Source: Candidatus Rifleibacteriota bacterium
Lineage (GTDB): Bacteria > Riflebacteria > Ozemobacteria > Ozemobacterales > Ozemobacteraceae
Direction: 5' to 3'
NCBI GenBank assembly: GCA_017526725.1
Contig: JAFXRA010000206.1
Span: 1-10,993 of the forward strand
DNA length: 10,993 bases
Positions 1-7,800 of this stretch are shown one piece after another; positions within the stretch are counted from its first letter, which is position 1, and every line of letters starts with the position of its first letter. The position numbers were made by a program, and so were the translations under genes. The notes under the pieces are model-generated. The model was given only the letters and a program-made list of their open reading frames with translations. It was not told where the DNA came from and ran no database searches.

Positions 1-28
1 ATAAGATATAAGATATAAGATACAAGAC
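1..28. repeat. 7-bp tandem repeat (ATAAGAT) at the left edge
   Basis: Three perfect head-to-tail copies of ATAAGAT occupy bases 1-21, followed by a degenerate copy (ACAAGAC) at 22-28. The array may continue to the left of the window. No frame on either strand looks coding here; all three + frames stop within the first 20 bases. It is a short microsatellite-like repeat with no assigned role. Confidence 0.7.
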
Positions 29-86
29 CATAAATGGAGACTCAAGAATTCTTGTAACTGGAATCTTGTGGTAATTGTTTATGATT

Positions 87-118
87 GTTCGAAGAGTTCA
101 AGGTTCGAAGAGTTAGAA
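87..118. repeat. 16-bp direct repeat containing GTTCGAAGAGTT
   Basis: The 12-mer GTTCGAAGAGTT occurs at 87-98 and again at 103-114, so the period is 16 bp. Each copy contains the palindrome TTCGAA. It lies in non-coding DNA more than 190 bp upstream of the first gene. It could be a pair of protein-binding sites or a simple duplication; the sequence alone does not decide. Confidence 0.55.
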
Positions 119-160
119 TTGTTTAGCTCTGTTCTACAATCTAACTTTAGTTTTAACAAT

Positions 161-189
161 TTGAACAAATAGAACTTTCGTTATGCAAT
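161..189 (+). promoter_or_regulatory. Weak candidate sigma70-type promoter for the HDAC-like operon
   Basis: TTGAAC (161-166) and TGCAAT (184-189) are separated by 17 bp. Each hexamer matches the consensus at four of six positions. Transcription would then start near base 196, just before the three hairpin units at 189-257, placing them in a leader of about 118 nt. In such AT-rich DNA a match of this quality is common by chance. Confidence 0.2.
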
Positions 190-257
190 TTCCACAGGCT
201 GTGAAACAGCCGTCCCACAAGTTGCTTTGCAACTGTCCCACTTTCCACTAAAGTGAG
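189..257. repeat. Three consecutive 23-nt hairpin units
   Basis: Three units of exactly 23 nt start at 189, 212 and 235. Each opens with a TTTCCAC or GTCCCAC core and is followed by, or runs into, a 6-bp hairpin. The stems are GGCTGT/ACAGCC (197-202/206-211), AGTTGC/GCAACT (220-225/229-234) and CACTTT/AAAGTG (239-244/250-255), with loops of 3, 3 and 5 nt. The stem sequences differ between units while the fold and period are kept, so this is not simple copying of one sequence. The array could be a structured 5' leader, a small REP/MITE-like element or a protein-binding array. No T-tract follows, so it is not an ordinary terminator. Confidence 0.55.
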
Positions 258-272
258 TAGTCTCTTTTGCCG

Positions 273-315
273 ATAAAACCATATATACCGTTTTAAGGAG
301 AATATTTGGTTTTAT
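273..315 (+). promoter_or_regulatory. Leader hairpin overlapping the start codon of the HDAC-like gene
   Basis: ATAAAACC (273-280) is perfectly complementary to GGTTTTAT (308-315). The stem can extend inward by ATAT (281-284) with ATAT (302-305) across a 2-nt bulge. The Shine-Dalgarno sequence AAGGAG (295-300) sits in the loop, and the first two bases of the ATG (314-316) lie in the stem. The Shine-Dalgarno to ATG spacing is unusually long at 13 nt. The fold could modulate translation, but AT-rich stems of this size also arise by chance. Confidence 0.35.
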
Positions 316-1369
316 GGCAGACATCCCCAATGAAGCTGTAATCATGTATAACGAAAAATTGTTGGAACATGACCAGCTTACTGCCGGTAAAGAAGGCGGA
401 AGGCTTTCTTCCATAATTAAGCAGTTACAGGTTAATAATCTGTGGGATGGTATTGCTATGGAAGCTGATATAGCTCCAATGAAACGCTTACGTGATATTC
501 ACGACCCGAATTTTTTAAATGACCTTCACAAGCGTGCTTATTCTGGTCTTGATAAGCTAGACCCCAAAACCCCGCTAATAAAAGAATCTTTTGAAATAGC
601 TAGATTCGGTGCTGGCGGTGTTTTAGATGCAGTAGACAAGATTATGAACGGTGAAGCAAAAAGAGCATTCTGTTTGACTGCAATGCCAGGACACCATTCT
701 GGTATAACTACAACTGGTTACGGAAGTTTGGTAAATCCAATGGCTGCAGGAGCTCATTATTTAACTAAAAAATTTGGGATGAAAAAAGTCGTGATACTTG
801 ATCTCGACGCTGAACACGGCAGCGGCACTCAGGAAATTTTCTATCATAGAAAAGATGTACTGACTGTTTCCATTCATGAATACCCAGGAATGACCGGTAC
901 TGGTCATTATGAAGAAATGGGTGGAAAAGGTGCTTTAGGTTATAACCTTAATATTCCTTTTGTGTCCGGCTACGGCGACAGGGAATATAGAGTCTGCTTA
1001 AAGGAAATCGTTGAGAAGATTCTTAATCAGTTTATGCCAGAGTTTATTATTGCTGGCTTTGGCACTAACGTATTGAATGACGACCCCGCTTCCCATTTGA
1101 TTGTCAGCGAAGCAGGGTTGTTGAACATTTTTCAGCTTGTAATGGATTTATCCGAAAAATATTGCGGCGGAAAACTAATTTCCGTGCTTGAAGGCGGAAC
1201 ACCTGGCAATTTAATGGCAAAAGCAACTTCACAACATGTAAGATTAATTGTTAATAAAATTGCAGGACCTGTCGATAAGGTGAAAAAAGAAGAATTGATA
1301 TCATACGCAGATTGGTATGGTTACGCTAAATTACTAAAAGCTCAATTCAAAAAAATCTGGAAATTATAA
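314..1369 (+). CDS. HDAC/arginase-fold (histone-deacetylase-like) protein with altered metal site
   Basis: The 351-residue cytosolic protein has the landmark order of the histone deacetylase/acetylpolyamine amidohydrolase superfamily: PGHH (125-128), ILDLDAEHGSGTQEIF (161-176), GYNLNIPF (209-216), AGFG...DDP (247-258) and LEGG (292-295). The His pair (H127, H128) and the D163/D165 pair are present. Key positions are changed, however. In the usual D-x-H-H-G motif the first His, a zinc ligand, is E167. The third ligand Asp, in GFDA, is G250, and the catalytic Tyr of LEGGY is T296. It may therefore bind a different metal, use different chemistry or be a pseudoenzyme. No signal peptide or membrane segment is seen. 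ATG 314 is the only sensible start after AAGGAG at 295-300; the in-frame codons just upstream give no better one. The next gene follows after 27 nt. The fold is fairly secure, the activity is not. Confidence 0.8.
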   Translation: MADIPNEAVIMYNEKLLEHDQLTAGKEGGRLSSIIKQLQVNNLWDGIAMEADIAPMKRLRDIHDPNFLNDLHKRAYSGLDKLDPKTPLIKESFEIARFGAGGVLDAVDKIMNGEAKRAFCLTAMPGHHSGITTTGYGSLVNPMAAGAHYLTKKFGMKKVVILDLDAEHGSGTQEIFYHRKDVLTVSIHEYPGMTGTGHYEEMGGKGALGYNLNIPFVSGYGDREYRVCLKEIVEKILNQFMPEFIIAGFGTNVLNDDPASHLIVSEAGLLNIFQLVMDLSEKYCGGKLISVLEGGTPGNLMAKATSQHVRLIVNKIAGPVDKVKKEELISYADWYGYAKLLKAQFKKIWKL

Positions 1370-1396
1370 TTTTATTTAAAGACCTGGAGGTCGAAG

Positions 1397-3406
1397 ATGA
1401 AATGCTTTAATTACTTACGAGCTAAGGATCCGGTTCTTGCAGCTATTATTTCTATGGGAATGATTATGTCTGCACAAGCAATCGCCAGTGCTCAGTACAA
1501 TGATTGGGAAGAGGTTGGTCCTGAGGCTCTGTCTGCCCAGCAGCAGTTAATGTCAGCTCCTCCGCAGATTGCAGCGAAAGCTTCTGGACAAGTTAATTAT
1601 CGACCTCCGGTAGAAGCTCCTGCTGTTTCAACAGCAAAAGCTCAGAATACAGGTATTCAGAATGAATACGTTGTTCAGGCTGGTGATACTTTACCTAAAA
1701 TAGCCATGAAAGTTTATGGCGATCCAAATCGTTGGCAGGATTTAATGGTTTTGAACAATATTGACAACGGCAACAGAATTTTTGTAGGTCAGAAACTGAT
1801 TACCGTAGCTAGTAACAATATTGTAGCAGAAGAAGCTCCTGTCGCAGAACATGAAGTTGCTGAAATGCCTGAAGATTCTGAATCTGCAGATGCCAGTTAT
1901 TATGGAAATGTCAGCAGCGACGGAACTTATACTGTTAAAAAAGGTGATACTCTTGGTAAAATTGCTAAAGCCTGCTTAGGTTCTACTTCCAAGTGGCAGA
2001 AAATTGCTAAGGCTAATCCCAATATTAATCCTAACAAATTAAAAGTTGGTGATGTATTGGTTATTCCTGGTGCTGTAAAAGAAACAAGAAATGTTGTATC
2101 TTCTTACTCAGATAATACTTATGCCGCTTCTGCACCTGCTCTCGGTGTTAGTCAGGCTTCTGAACGAGAAGTTTCTGCTCAGCCATGGCAGATGGCTGCT
2201 GCGGCACCTGCTCCAGTTAATAATATGGGAAATGCAGGATATAATCAGTATGCATATAATCAGGTTGAAGCTCCAGCAGTTGTAAGTGATCCTTCATTTG
2301 ATCCAAATACTGCTCCATTGGTTGCTCCGCCTCCTCCACCTCCAGGAATGTATTCTTCATCTCCTTCTTACTCTGCACCGGCAGCTCCGCCACAAGTTGC
2401 TCCATACAGCAGCAGCACTATGGCTCCTCCGCCAATGCCGACAACTACTCCAGATGTTCCATATATAGCTCCATCAGCACCAACAGCTCAGCCTGTTTCT
2501 GTAAGCGCTGATCCAGTAGCTGTAAGCACTCGCGATTTGTATAGAGAAGAAAAATATCGTCTGCCTGATGAATTAAAGGCAACCGATTTTGATCCATACT
2601 TTACTAATATTAATGGTTATAGAGGCTTATTCAATACAGAATGTGCTTTGATTCCATATCTGCCGACCTGGAACATTGGTTTCAGCTTTAAATACGAAGA
2701 TTTAAAATATATTGGCGGTGAAAAGAATATTATTGATGGTTATAGAACATACAGTAATCTGCATTTGAACTATACCGGTCATAAATTCTTTGCTGGTGTA
2801 ACTGTTCCATTCCAGACCTGGGAAGAAAAACTGAACAATGGTGGTCCTGTATCAAAACTTGATGGTATGCACGATCCAAGCGTTAAATTTGGTTATCAGG
2901 TTTGGAAGAATCTTGAAGGCACTCACGCAGTAACCCTTCATGTTGAAGGTAAATTTGCTGGTGGCAATTACCATAGAGCTATCCTTGGAACTGGTTTGAA
3001 GACCAAAATTGATTCTAGAATGGGTCCTGCTGGTGCGACAAATGGTTCTTGGGTTGAAGTTGGCGGTGCTTATTCCGGAGTATTGAACGATAGATGGAAT
3101 AGCCATATTAACTTTGGTATTGCAAACGATTCTACTGATGATATAACAAAATTCATTATCAGAGGTGGAACTGATTATCGTGTAACTCATAATTTCTCAT
3201 TGGTTGGTGAAATTGAATTTGATAGTTATGAAGCTCCAACTAATATTTACGGCCCAGATGGTACTAACGCCGAACTTACTCTTGGTATGACATTCTTTAA
3301 TGATTCTTGGCAGGGTAACATTGGTTTCCCAATCAATGTTAAACAGGATTGGGGCACTCAGAGCTCCTTTGGTGTAATCGCAAGCCTCAATCACCGCTGG
3401 GATTGA
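1397..3406 (+). CDS. Exported LysM-LysM-linker-outer membrane beta-barrel protein
   Basis: The 669-residue protein starts with a Sec-type signal peptide (hydrophobic residues 12-30, likely cleavage near A32-Q33, no lipobox). Two LysM peptidoglycan-binding domains follow at about 90-137 (YVVQAGDTL...) and 177-225 (YTVKKGDTL...). Residues about 226-395 form a Pro/Ala/Ser-rich linker with a PPPPPP run at 311-316. From about 400 to the end, alternating aromatic and polar strands separated by Gly/Asn/Asp turns, plus the final segment ending HRWD, look like an outer-membrane beta-barrel. LysM before a barrel recalls the periplasmic part of intimin/invasin inverse autotransporters, but no passenger follows. 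The probable role is tethering the outer membrane to the cell wall, perhaps with pore function. The start is fixed by CTGGAGG (1384-1390) 6 nt before the ATG. It is probably co-transcribed with the HDAC-like gene and ends before a strong terminator. Confidence 0.82.
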   Translation: MKCFNYLRAKDPVLAAIISMGMIMSAQAIASAQYNDWEEVGPEALSAQQQLMSAPPQIAAKASGQVNYRPPVEAPAVSTAKAQNTGIQNEYVVQAGDTLPKIAMKVYGDPNRWQDLMVLNNIDNGNRIFVGQKLITVASNNIVAEEAPVAEHEVAEMPEDSESADASYYGNVSSDGTYTVKKGDTLGKIAKACLGSTSKWQKIAKANPNINPNKLKVGDVLVIPGAVKETRNVVSSYSDNTYAASAPALGVSQASEREVSAQPWQMAAAAPAPVNNMGNAGYNQYAYNQVEAPAVVSDPSFDPNTAPLVAPPPPPPGMYSSSPSYSAPAAPPQVAPYSSSTMAPPPMPTTTPDVPYIAPSAPTAQPVSVSADPVAVSTRDLYREEKYRLPDELKATDFDPYFTNINGYRGLFNTECALIPYLPTWNIGFSFKYEDLKYIGGEKNIIDGYRTYSNLHLNYTGHKFFAGVTVPFQTWEEKLNNGGPVSKLDGMHDPSVKFGYQVWKNLEGTHAVTLHVEGKFAGGNYHRAILGTGLKTKIDSRMGPAGATNGSWVEVGGAYSGVLNDRWNSHINFGIANDSTDDITKFIIRGGTDYRVTHNFSLVGEIEFDSYEAPTNIYGPDGTNAELTLGMTFFNDSWQGNIGFPINVKQDWGTQSSFGVIASLNHRWD

Positions 3407-3423
3407 TAGAATAGTAAAGAGTT

Positions 3424-3459
3424 AAAAAAACTGCCTTTCGAAAAGAAGGCAGTTTTTTT
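3424..3459 (+). terminator. Rho-independent terminator after the LysM-barrel gene
   Basis: AAAAAAACTGCCTT (3424-3437) pairs with AAGGCAGTTTTTTT (3446-3459) around an 8-nt loop. The GC-containing core CTGCCTT/AAGGCAG is followed by seven T on the + strand and preceded by seven A, so it could also act on - strand transcription. It lies 18 nt past the stop codon. Confidence 0.92.
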
Positions 3460-3498
3460 ATGTAAAAAATGTAAAGATTTGTTAAATCTGTTTCTTGA

Positions 3499-3510
3499 TT
3501 GTGTACACAA
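3499..3510. promoter_or_regulatory. Perfect 12-bp palindrome upstream of the EndoU gene promoter
   Basis: TTGTGTACACAA is a perfect inverted repeat with no spacer. It lies 30 bp upstream of the candidate -35 element at 3540, a position suited to an activator or a distal repressor. It lacks the 6-bp spacer of a CRP/FNR-type site, so the cognate regulator is unknown. Confidence 0.4.
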
Positions 3511-3539
3511 AAAAATAAAAAAATAATTGTTTTTACCCC

Positions 3540-3568
3540 TTGTGGAATTCAATTTTTCGTGATATAAG
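3540..3568 (+). promoter_or_regulatory. Candidate promoter of the EndoU gene
   Basis: TTGTGG (3540-3545) and TATAAG (3563-3568) are separated by exactly 17 bp. The -10 matches the consensus at five of six positions, the -35 at three of six. A start near 3575 would give a leader of about 83 nt. The candidate lies between a strong terminator and the gene, where a promoter is expected. The same TTG...N17...TATAAG layout occurs at 4792-4820. Confidence 0.45.
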
Positions 3569-3586
3569 TAAATTAGTATCAAGTAA

Positions 3587-3612
3587 CCTTACCTTAAATA
3601 AAAATGGTAGGG
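3587..3612 (+). promoter_or_regulatory. Short leader hairpin upstream of the EndoU gene
   Basis: CCTTACC (3587-3593) can pair with GGTAGGG (3606-3612), giving seven pairs including one G-U, around a 12-nt AT-rich loop. It falls inside the predicted leader and 33 nt before the Shine-Dalgarno site. It might stabilise the transcript or regulate it; the stem is modest and the role is unknown. Confidence 0.3.
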
Positions 3613-3657
3613 AATTTTTAGCTCAATAAGTATATAGTAATTAGTAAGGAGCAAGGA

Positions 3658-4728
3658 ATGCGTAAGTCACTGTCTTTAGCCGCTCTCGCAATGTTATCAC
3701 TCGTAGCTTTGTCTACACCTATTAATGCTGCTCAGCAAAAAGATTTCTCTGAAAAGCTTAACGCAATCGAAGATGTAAAACTTCGCAGAACATTAAGCAA
3801 CAGCATAGCTATCGGTTTAATTACCACTGATGAAGAACTTCAGAATGCAATCTCTCAGTCTATTGATTCAAGAGAAGAAGATTCTTATATTTCTTTAAGT
3901 ACAAGTACTACCAAAAGGAAAAAACCAAATAATAACAATAATGGTAACAAACCAAACGGTAATAAGCCAAATAATAATGGCGGTGGCAATTCAGCTCTTG
4001 CTTCTAAAATTACTGCTCTTTCTAAGAACTTAAAAACCTTAGATCAGGCTGCTTCTGTTAAAGTTCAGAAAAAAGAAGGAAATAAATACGAAAATAAATT
4101 ATTCGCAGATATTTCTGGAAAAATTCCTGCAGCTTATGATAATTGTGTAAAACTTTGTGAACTTTTTGATCCACACACTAACACTCCTGAAATGAATAAA
4201 CATGGCAAAGCCATAAAAGAATTCTTCTATTCAATTCAGAATGACCCATGCATCAAAGAAGCTTTAAAAGTAACTAATACTACTATTGATGATATGATTA
4301 ACAACTGGTTCGGTGTTGGCGCTGGTTTTGAACATGTTATCGCAGGCGAAATCAAAGGAACAAAAGTTTCTGGCTACCATTGGTGGTATAGATACTATAC
4401 TGATGAACGCAAGGGTAGAACTGAATACATCAGTTCTGTAGAAGCTATAGGCAATCCAAGAATGTATACTGGTTCCTTCAATTGGGATCCAGATGCTAGC
4501 GGTCCACTTCCAAACGCTAGAAAATCAAAAGGTGGTTTCACTCTTCAGCATTCACCAATGGCAATTCTTGCTCTTGGTCATATAGCAATTGAAACCTGCC
4601 GTGCTAGCGGAAATATTCCTGGTACATTGGCTTTCAGAGCTGACATTAATGGCGAAACATTTACATGGCAGCTTTACACCATGGGTGGAACAATTCGTTC
4701 TCTTTACCCAATGGCTAACAGAGAATAA
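3658..4728 (+). CDS. Secreted XendoU-type endoribonuclease-like protein
   Basis: The 356-residue protein has a clear signal peptide (residues 1-24, ending PINAA), a short helical N-terminal segment (about 28-75), a low-complexity Lys/Asn/Gly linker (about 86-111) and a C-terminal domain from about 112. That domain carries the hallmarks of XendoU (eukaryotic-type, poly-U-specific) endoribonucleases: GFEHVIAGE (223-231), VSGYHWW (237-243), a Lys-rich stretch before HSP (K289/K291, 298-300) and a terminal LYTMGG...LYP motif (339-351). H226 and H241 match the two catalytic histidines; K289 or K291 is the likely catalytic lysine. The family cleaves RNA at uridines, usually with Mn2+. Here it would act outside the cytoplasm, perhaps on environmental RNA or as a toxin. 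No immunity gene is adjacent. AAGGAG (3646-3651) lies 6 nt before the ATG. The gene has its own promoter candidate and terminator, so it is probably monocistronic. Confidence 0.82.
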   Translation: MRKSLSLAALAMLSLVALSTPINAAQQKDFSEKLNAIEDVKLRRTLSNSIAIGLITTDEELQNAISQSIDSREEDSYISLSTSTTKRKKPNNNNNGNKPNGNKPNNNGGGNSALASKITALSKNLKTLDQAASVKVQKKEGNKYENKLFADISGKIPAAYDNCVKLCELFDPHTNTPEMNKHGKAIKEFFYSIQNDPCIKEALKVTNTTIDDMINNWFGVGAGFEHVIAGEIKGTKVSGYHWWYRYYTDERKGRTEYISSVEAIGNPRMYTGSFNWDPDASGPLPNARKSKGGFTLQHSPMAILALGHIAIETCRASGNIPGTLAFRADINGETFTWQLYTMGGTIRSLYPMANRE

Positions 4729-4742
4729 TTCTTAAAGAAAAG

Positions 4743-4783
4743 AATAACCCTGATTGAATAAAAACAGTCAGGGTTATTTTTTT
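4743..4783 (+). terminator. Rho-independent terminator after the EndoU gene
   Basis: AATAACCCTGA (4743-4753) is complementary to TCAGGGTTATT (4768-4778). Two further inner pairs are possible, including one G-U, leaving a loop of about 10 nt. Seven T (4777-4783) follow. It begins 14 nt past the stop codon. Confidence 0.92.
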
Positions 4784-4791
4784 CCCATTTT

Positions 4792-4820
4792 TTGCTTAAA
4801 AAAATATTAAAAAATATAAG
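4792..4820 (+). promoter_or_regulatory. Candidate promoter of the HEAT-cyclase/HEAT-PilT operon
   Basis: TTGCTT (4792-4797) and TATAAG (4815-4820) are 17 bp apart, repeating the layout seen upstream of the EndoU gene. It begins 8 bp after the preceding terminator. A perfect TATAAT at 4869-4874 lies closer to the gene but has no recognisable -35 at the right distance. It could be a second start point with a leader of only about 17 nt. Confidence 0.4.
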
Positions 4821-4897
4821 ATTTCTTTAAAATATCCTTTTACAAAGCATAAGAATATGATAACTTATTATAATAAAACAAGGATTCGAGGAATATA

Positions 4898-7800
4898 ATG
4901 AATCGTTCTCCGTATGAATCTATAAGTAGTAATGACGATTCAATTTGGCATGAAGCGCTGGATGCTCTGTTGGCAGAGCATAGCGAGAAATCTTGTCACG
5001 CAATTGTTTCAGCTTTAAGTGATCAGTCTTGGCGAAAAAGAGAGACTGTGGCTAAAGCTTTACTAAATTGGGGCGAAGGCCTTTCAAACATACTTGAAAA
5101 TTACGTTTCAGAAGAAAATATAGACCAATACTACTGGATTCTATATATTTTAGGTCATATTGGTGACGAAAAGTCTATTGTTATTTTAAAAAAAGGACTT
5201 CAGAATAGAGACCCGGAATTGCGCAGTTATGCTATTAGAGGTCTGGGTTTTATAAAAAGAATAGAAAATGCACGTTTTCTATATCCGATGCTTAACGATA
5301 CTAACTGGTCTATAAGAAAACTTACTTTTGAACAGCTGTTGTCTTTTAAAGAAATAATCTTAGACGATTTAAGAAAAATAATAACTACACCCTCTAAAAT
5401 ACCCAATCATAGCGTTATTGCATTATTTGTAAAAATCGGGCAAGATTCCATTTTGCCTGAAATTAGTAATTTTTATAAATCAGGAAATTTTGCTCTTAGA
5501 TTTTCTATTTTGAATTCTTTGGGCGAATTAGGAACTCCAAAGGCTATTGATTATCTTATCGCAGGTTTAGGTGACCATTCTTGGGCTATTAGAAAGCTTG
5601 CTGCGGAACAGCTCAGCAAATTAGGTCCTAAAGCTTTTGACCAGCTTTCAGCCAGCTTCAGTAGGGTTGATTCTCTTATAAGATACGATATTATCAATAT
5701 AATTGTTAATCTGTTGGCTGAAAAATCTTTGCCATTACTGAAAAAACTTTTGCTTTCTCCTGACCAGGAACTGAAAATGATGGTCATAGAAAATCTGGTA
5801 AAATTAAAATCTGATGCAGCCGTATTAGAAATCATAAATCTTATGGCTAGCCAAGATCGTATAGTTTCTGATTTTGCCGCAGATTCTCTGTCTAAGAAAC
5901 ATAATCTTAATCTGGAACTTCTTTTAAAGATTTTGAATACCGAAGACGAAAACCTTCGTTTCCAGGTTATAAGGGTTATAGGTTCTATTGGCGGTTTAGC
6001 ATTTATTCCTATTATTAGAATTCTTGAAAGCGGAAACAAGCAGGAAAAGCTTTTCTTATTAGGTGTTCTTCAGAAAATTTCTCCAGACCCCAAAGTGATA
6101 GAAATGTTGATTAAGCTTTTGGGTGATGAAAACTGGCCTATAAGAAATGCTTCTGCTAATTGTCTGGTTAATTATGGCGAAGCTTCAGTAACATCAATAG
6201 TAAAAGTATTGAATGACCCTTCAGAAGACGTAAGATTTTGGGCAAGAAAATCATTGATAATGATTGGTCCAAAGGCTGTTAAGGTTCTTATAGATATAAT
6301 GGAAAACGGAACAGAACCTAATCTTTTGCCTCATATTGTTTCTGCATTGCTTTCTATGAATAATCCAGAAGCAGTTCCTGCGGTAATCAAGTTCCTTGAA
6401 GATAATGATGAATATAGAATTGAATCTGTCTTCTCTTCTGTTCCGGCTATAACTTCTAAAGAGGTTGTTAATACCATTCTTAATCTTTTAACTCATCCTG
6501 ATGAAAAAGTAGCAAGATGGTTGTCTCATTTGCTTAAGAAGGCAGATGATTCTTCATTGCATCGCACTGTATTCCTTGGTTTCAGCCATTCTAACGAAAT
6601 GGTCAGATATTATGTTTCAGAAGCAGTATCTGCATGGGATTTCTTATCTGAAAGTGATTTAAAGGTCATTTGTCGTCAACTTCAGGTAGAAAAGAGTATC
6701 AAGAACCTTCATTCGTTGGTTTCTTGTCTGGCAAAGCATCCATCACCTGTTTCTGTTTCTTCGGTAGAAGAGTTCCTGCAGCATTGTCCGCCTTCAACTA
6801 TGCTTGATCTGATTCTTGAAGCTTCTAGTCATGATTCTCCTGCTTTTGCAGAAATGCTTAAGAAGATTCTGAATTCAAGGTCTGATTTGATAACTGTTGA
6901 AGATGGTGATAAAGTAGGTAAGATTCTTGGTAATCTTTACAAATCTAATCCTGAAGGTCTTATTAAGGGCTTGCAGTCTAGCAGTAAGGCATACAGACTC
7001 TGCTGTGTTGTTGCTTTAGATTCAATAGAAGATAGAAAAGTCGCCTTTGACATTATGGATAATGTTCTTGAAAACGAAGAACCAGAAATCCTCAAACGTA
7101 TTGTTAAGGTATTGGCTAAGTTCTTCTTCTATGATGATTTCCGCTTAAAGGGAGCTTTAACAGATTTCTTCCTCAGTGTTGGCAAACTTATAACTGAACC
7201 TCTTACTGAATATATCCAGACTCTTGAAAATGAAATAGATAAGAAGTCTTTGGTTGATATGATTGAAAGTGTCGGTGGAACAGTTTCTGCAGATGCTCTG
7301 CTTAGTAAGGGTCAGCACAAAGTTATGCTTTCTGATAATCATCTTGATGAAGTTCTTGAAAAACGCAGAATGGCTCTTGAAGAACTTGAAAAGTATGATG
7401 AACTTATTAAAGAAAGCCATACTAAAGAGTTGTCTATTATGTTCACAGATGTTAAAGGCTTCACTGCTTTCAGTTCTAAGGCATCTCTCTCCGAAGTTAT
7501 GTCTATGATGAAACAGCACGATGAAATTCTGCAGCCTGTATTCCAGAAATATGGCGGCGAACCGCTTAAGAAAATCGGTGACGCTTTCCTTGTTGTATTT
7601 GAAGACCATAATAATTCATTGCTGGCAGGTATGGAAATTCAGAGAAAGCTTGTTGAATATAACAATACTGCACCTCAAGAAAGAAAATTGGCTGTTCGTA
7701 TTACGATAAATACTGGTTCTGTAATTAGAACAGAAAACGATGTTATGGGTGACCCGGTCAACTTGGCATCGCGACTTGAAGGTATTACAGATGCCTTTGA

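Noticed and set aside
189..257. CRISPR array
   Set aside because: The repeated core is only 7 nt, the period is 23 nt, and no cas gene is present; hairpin units explain the pattern better.
181..414. Open frame of 77 codons on the - strand at the start of the HDAC-like gene
   Set aside because: It overlaps the HDAC-like coding region and the hairpin array, has no ribosome site and no recognisable sequence.
1381..1392. Interrupted palindrome GACCTGGAGGTC around the LysM-barrel Shine-Dalgarno site
   Set aside because: A 2-nt loop cannot form a stable RNA hairpin, and the central bases are already explained as the ribosome site; it is probably coincidence.
2091..2468. Leu-rich short frames on the + strand within the LysM-barrel gene
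   Set aside because: They are out-of-frame readings of the Pro/Ala-rich linker, where CTC/CTT-type repeats give Leu and His runs; no ribosome site is seen.
5551..6039. Open frame of 162 codons on the - strand inside the HEAT-cyclase gene
   Set aside because: It lies wholly antisense to a well-supported HEAT-repeat region, has Ser/Ile/Phe-rich low-information composition, and has no Shine-Dalgarno or recognisable domain.
7157..7609. Open frame of 150 codons on the - strand across the linker and start of the cyclase domain
   Set aside because: It is antisense to the conserved cyclase motifs, and its translation is Phe/Asn-rich with no family features.
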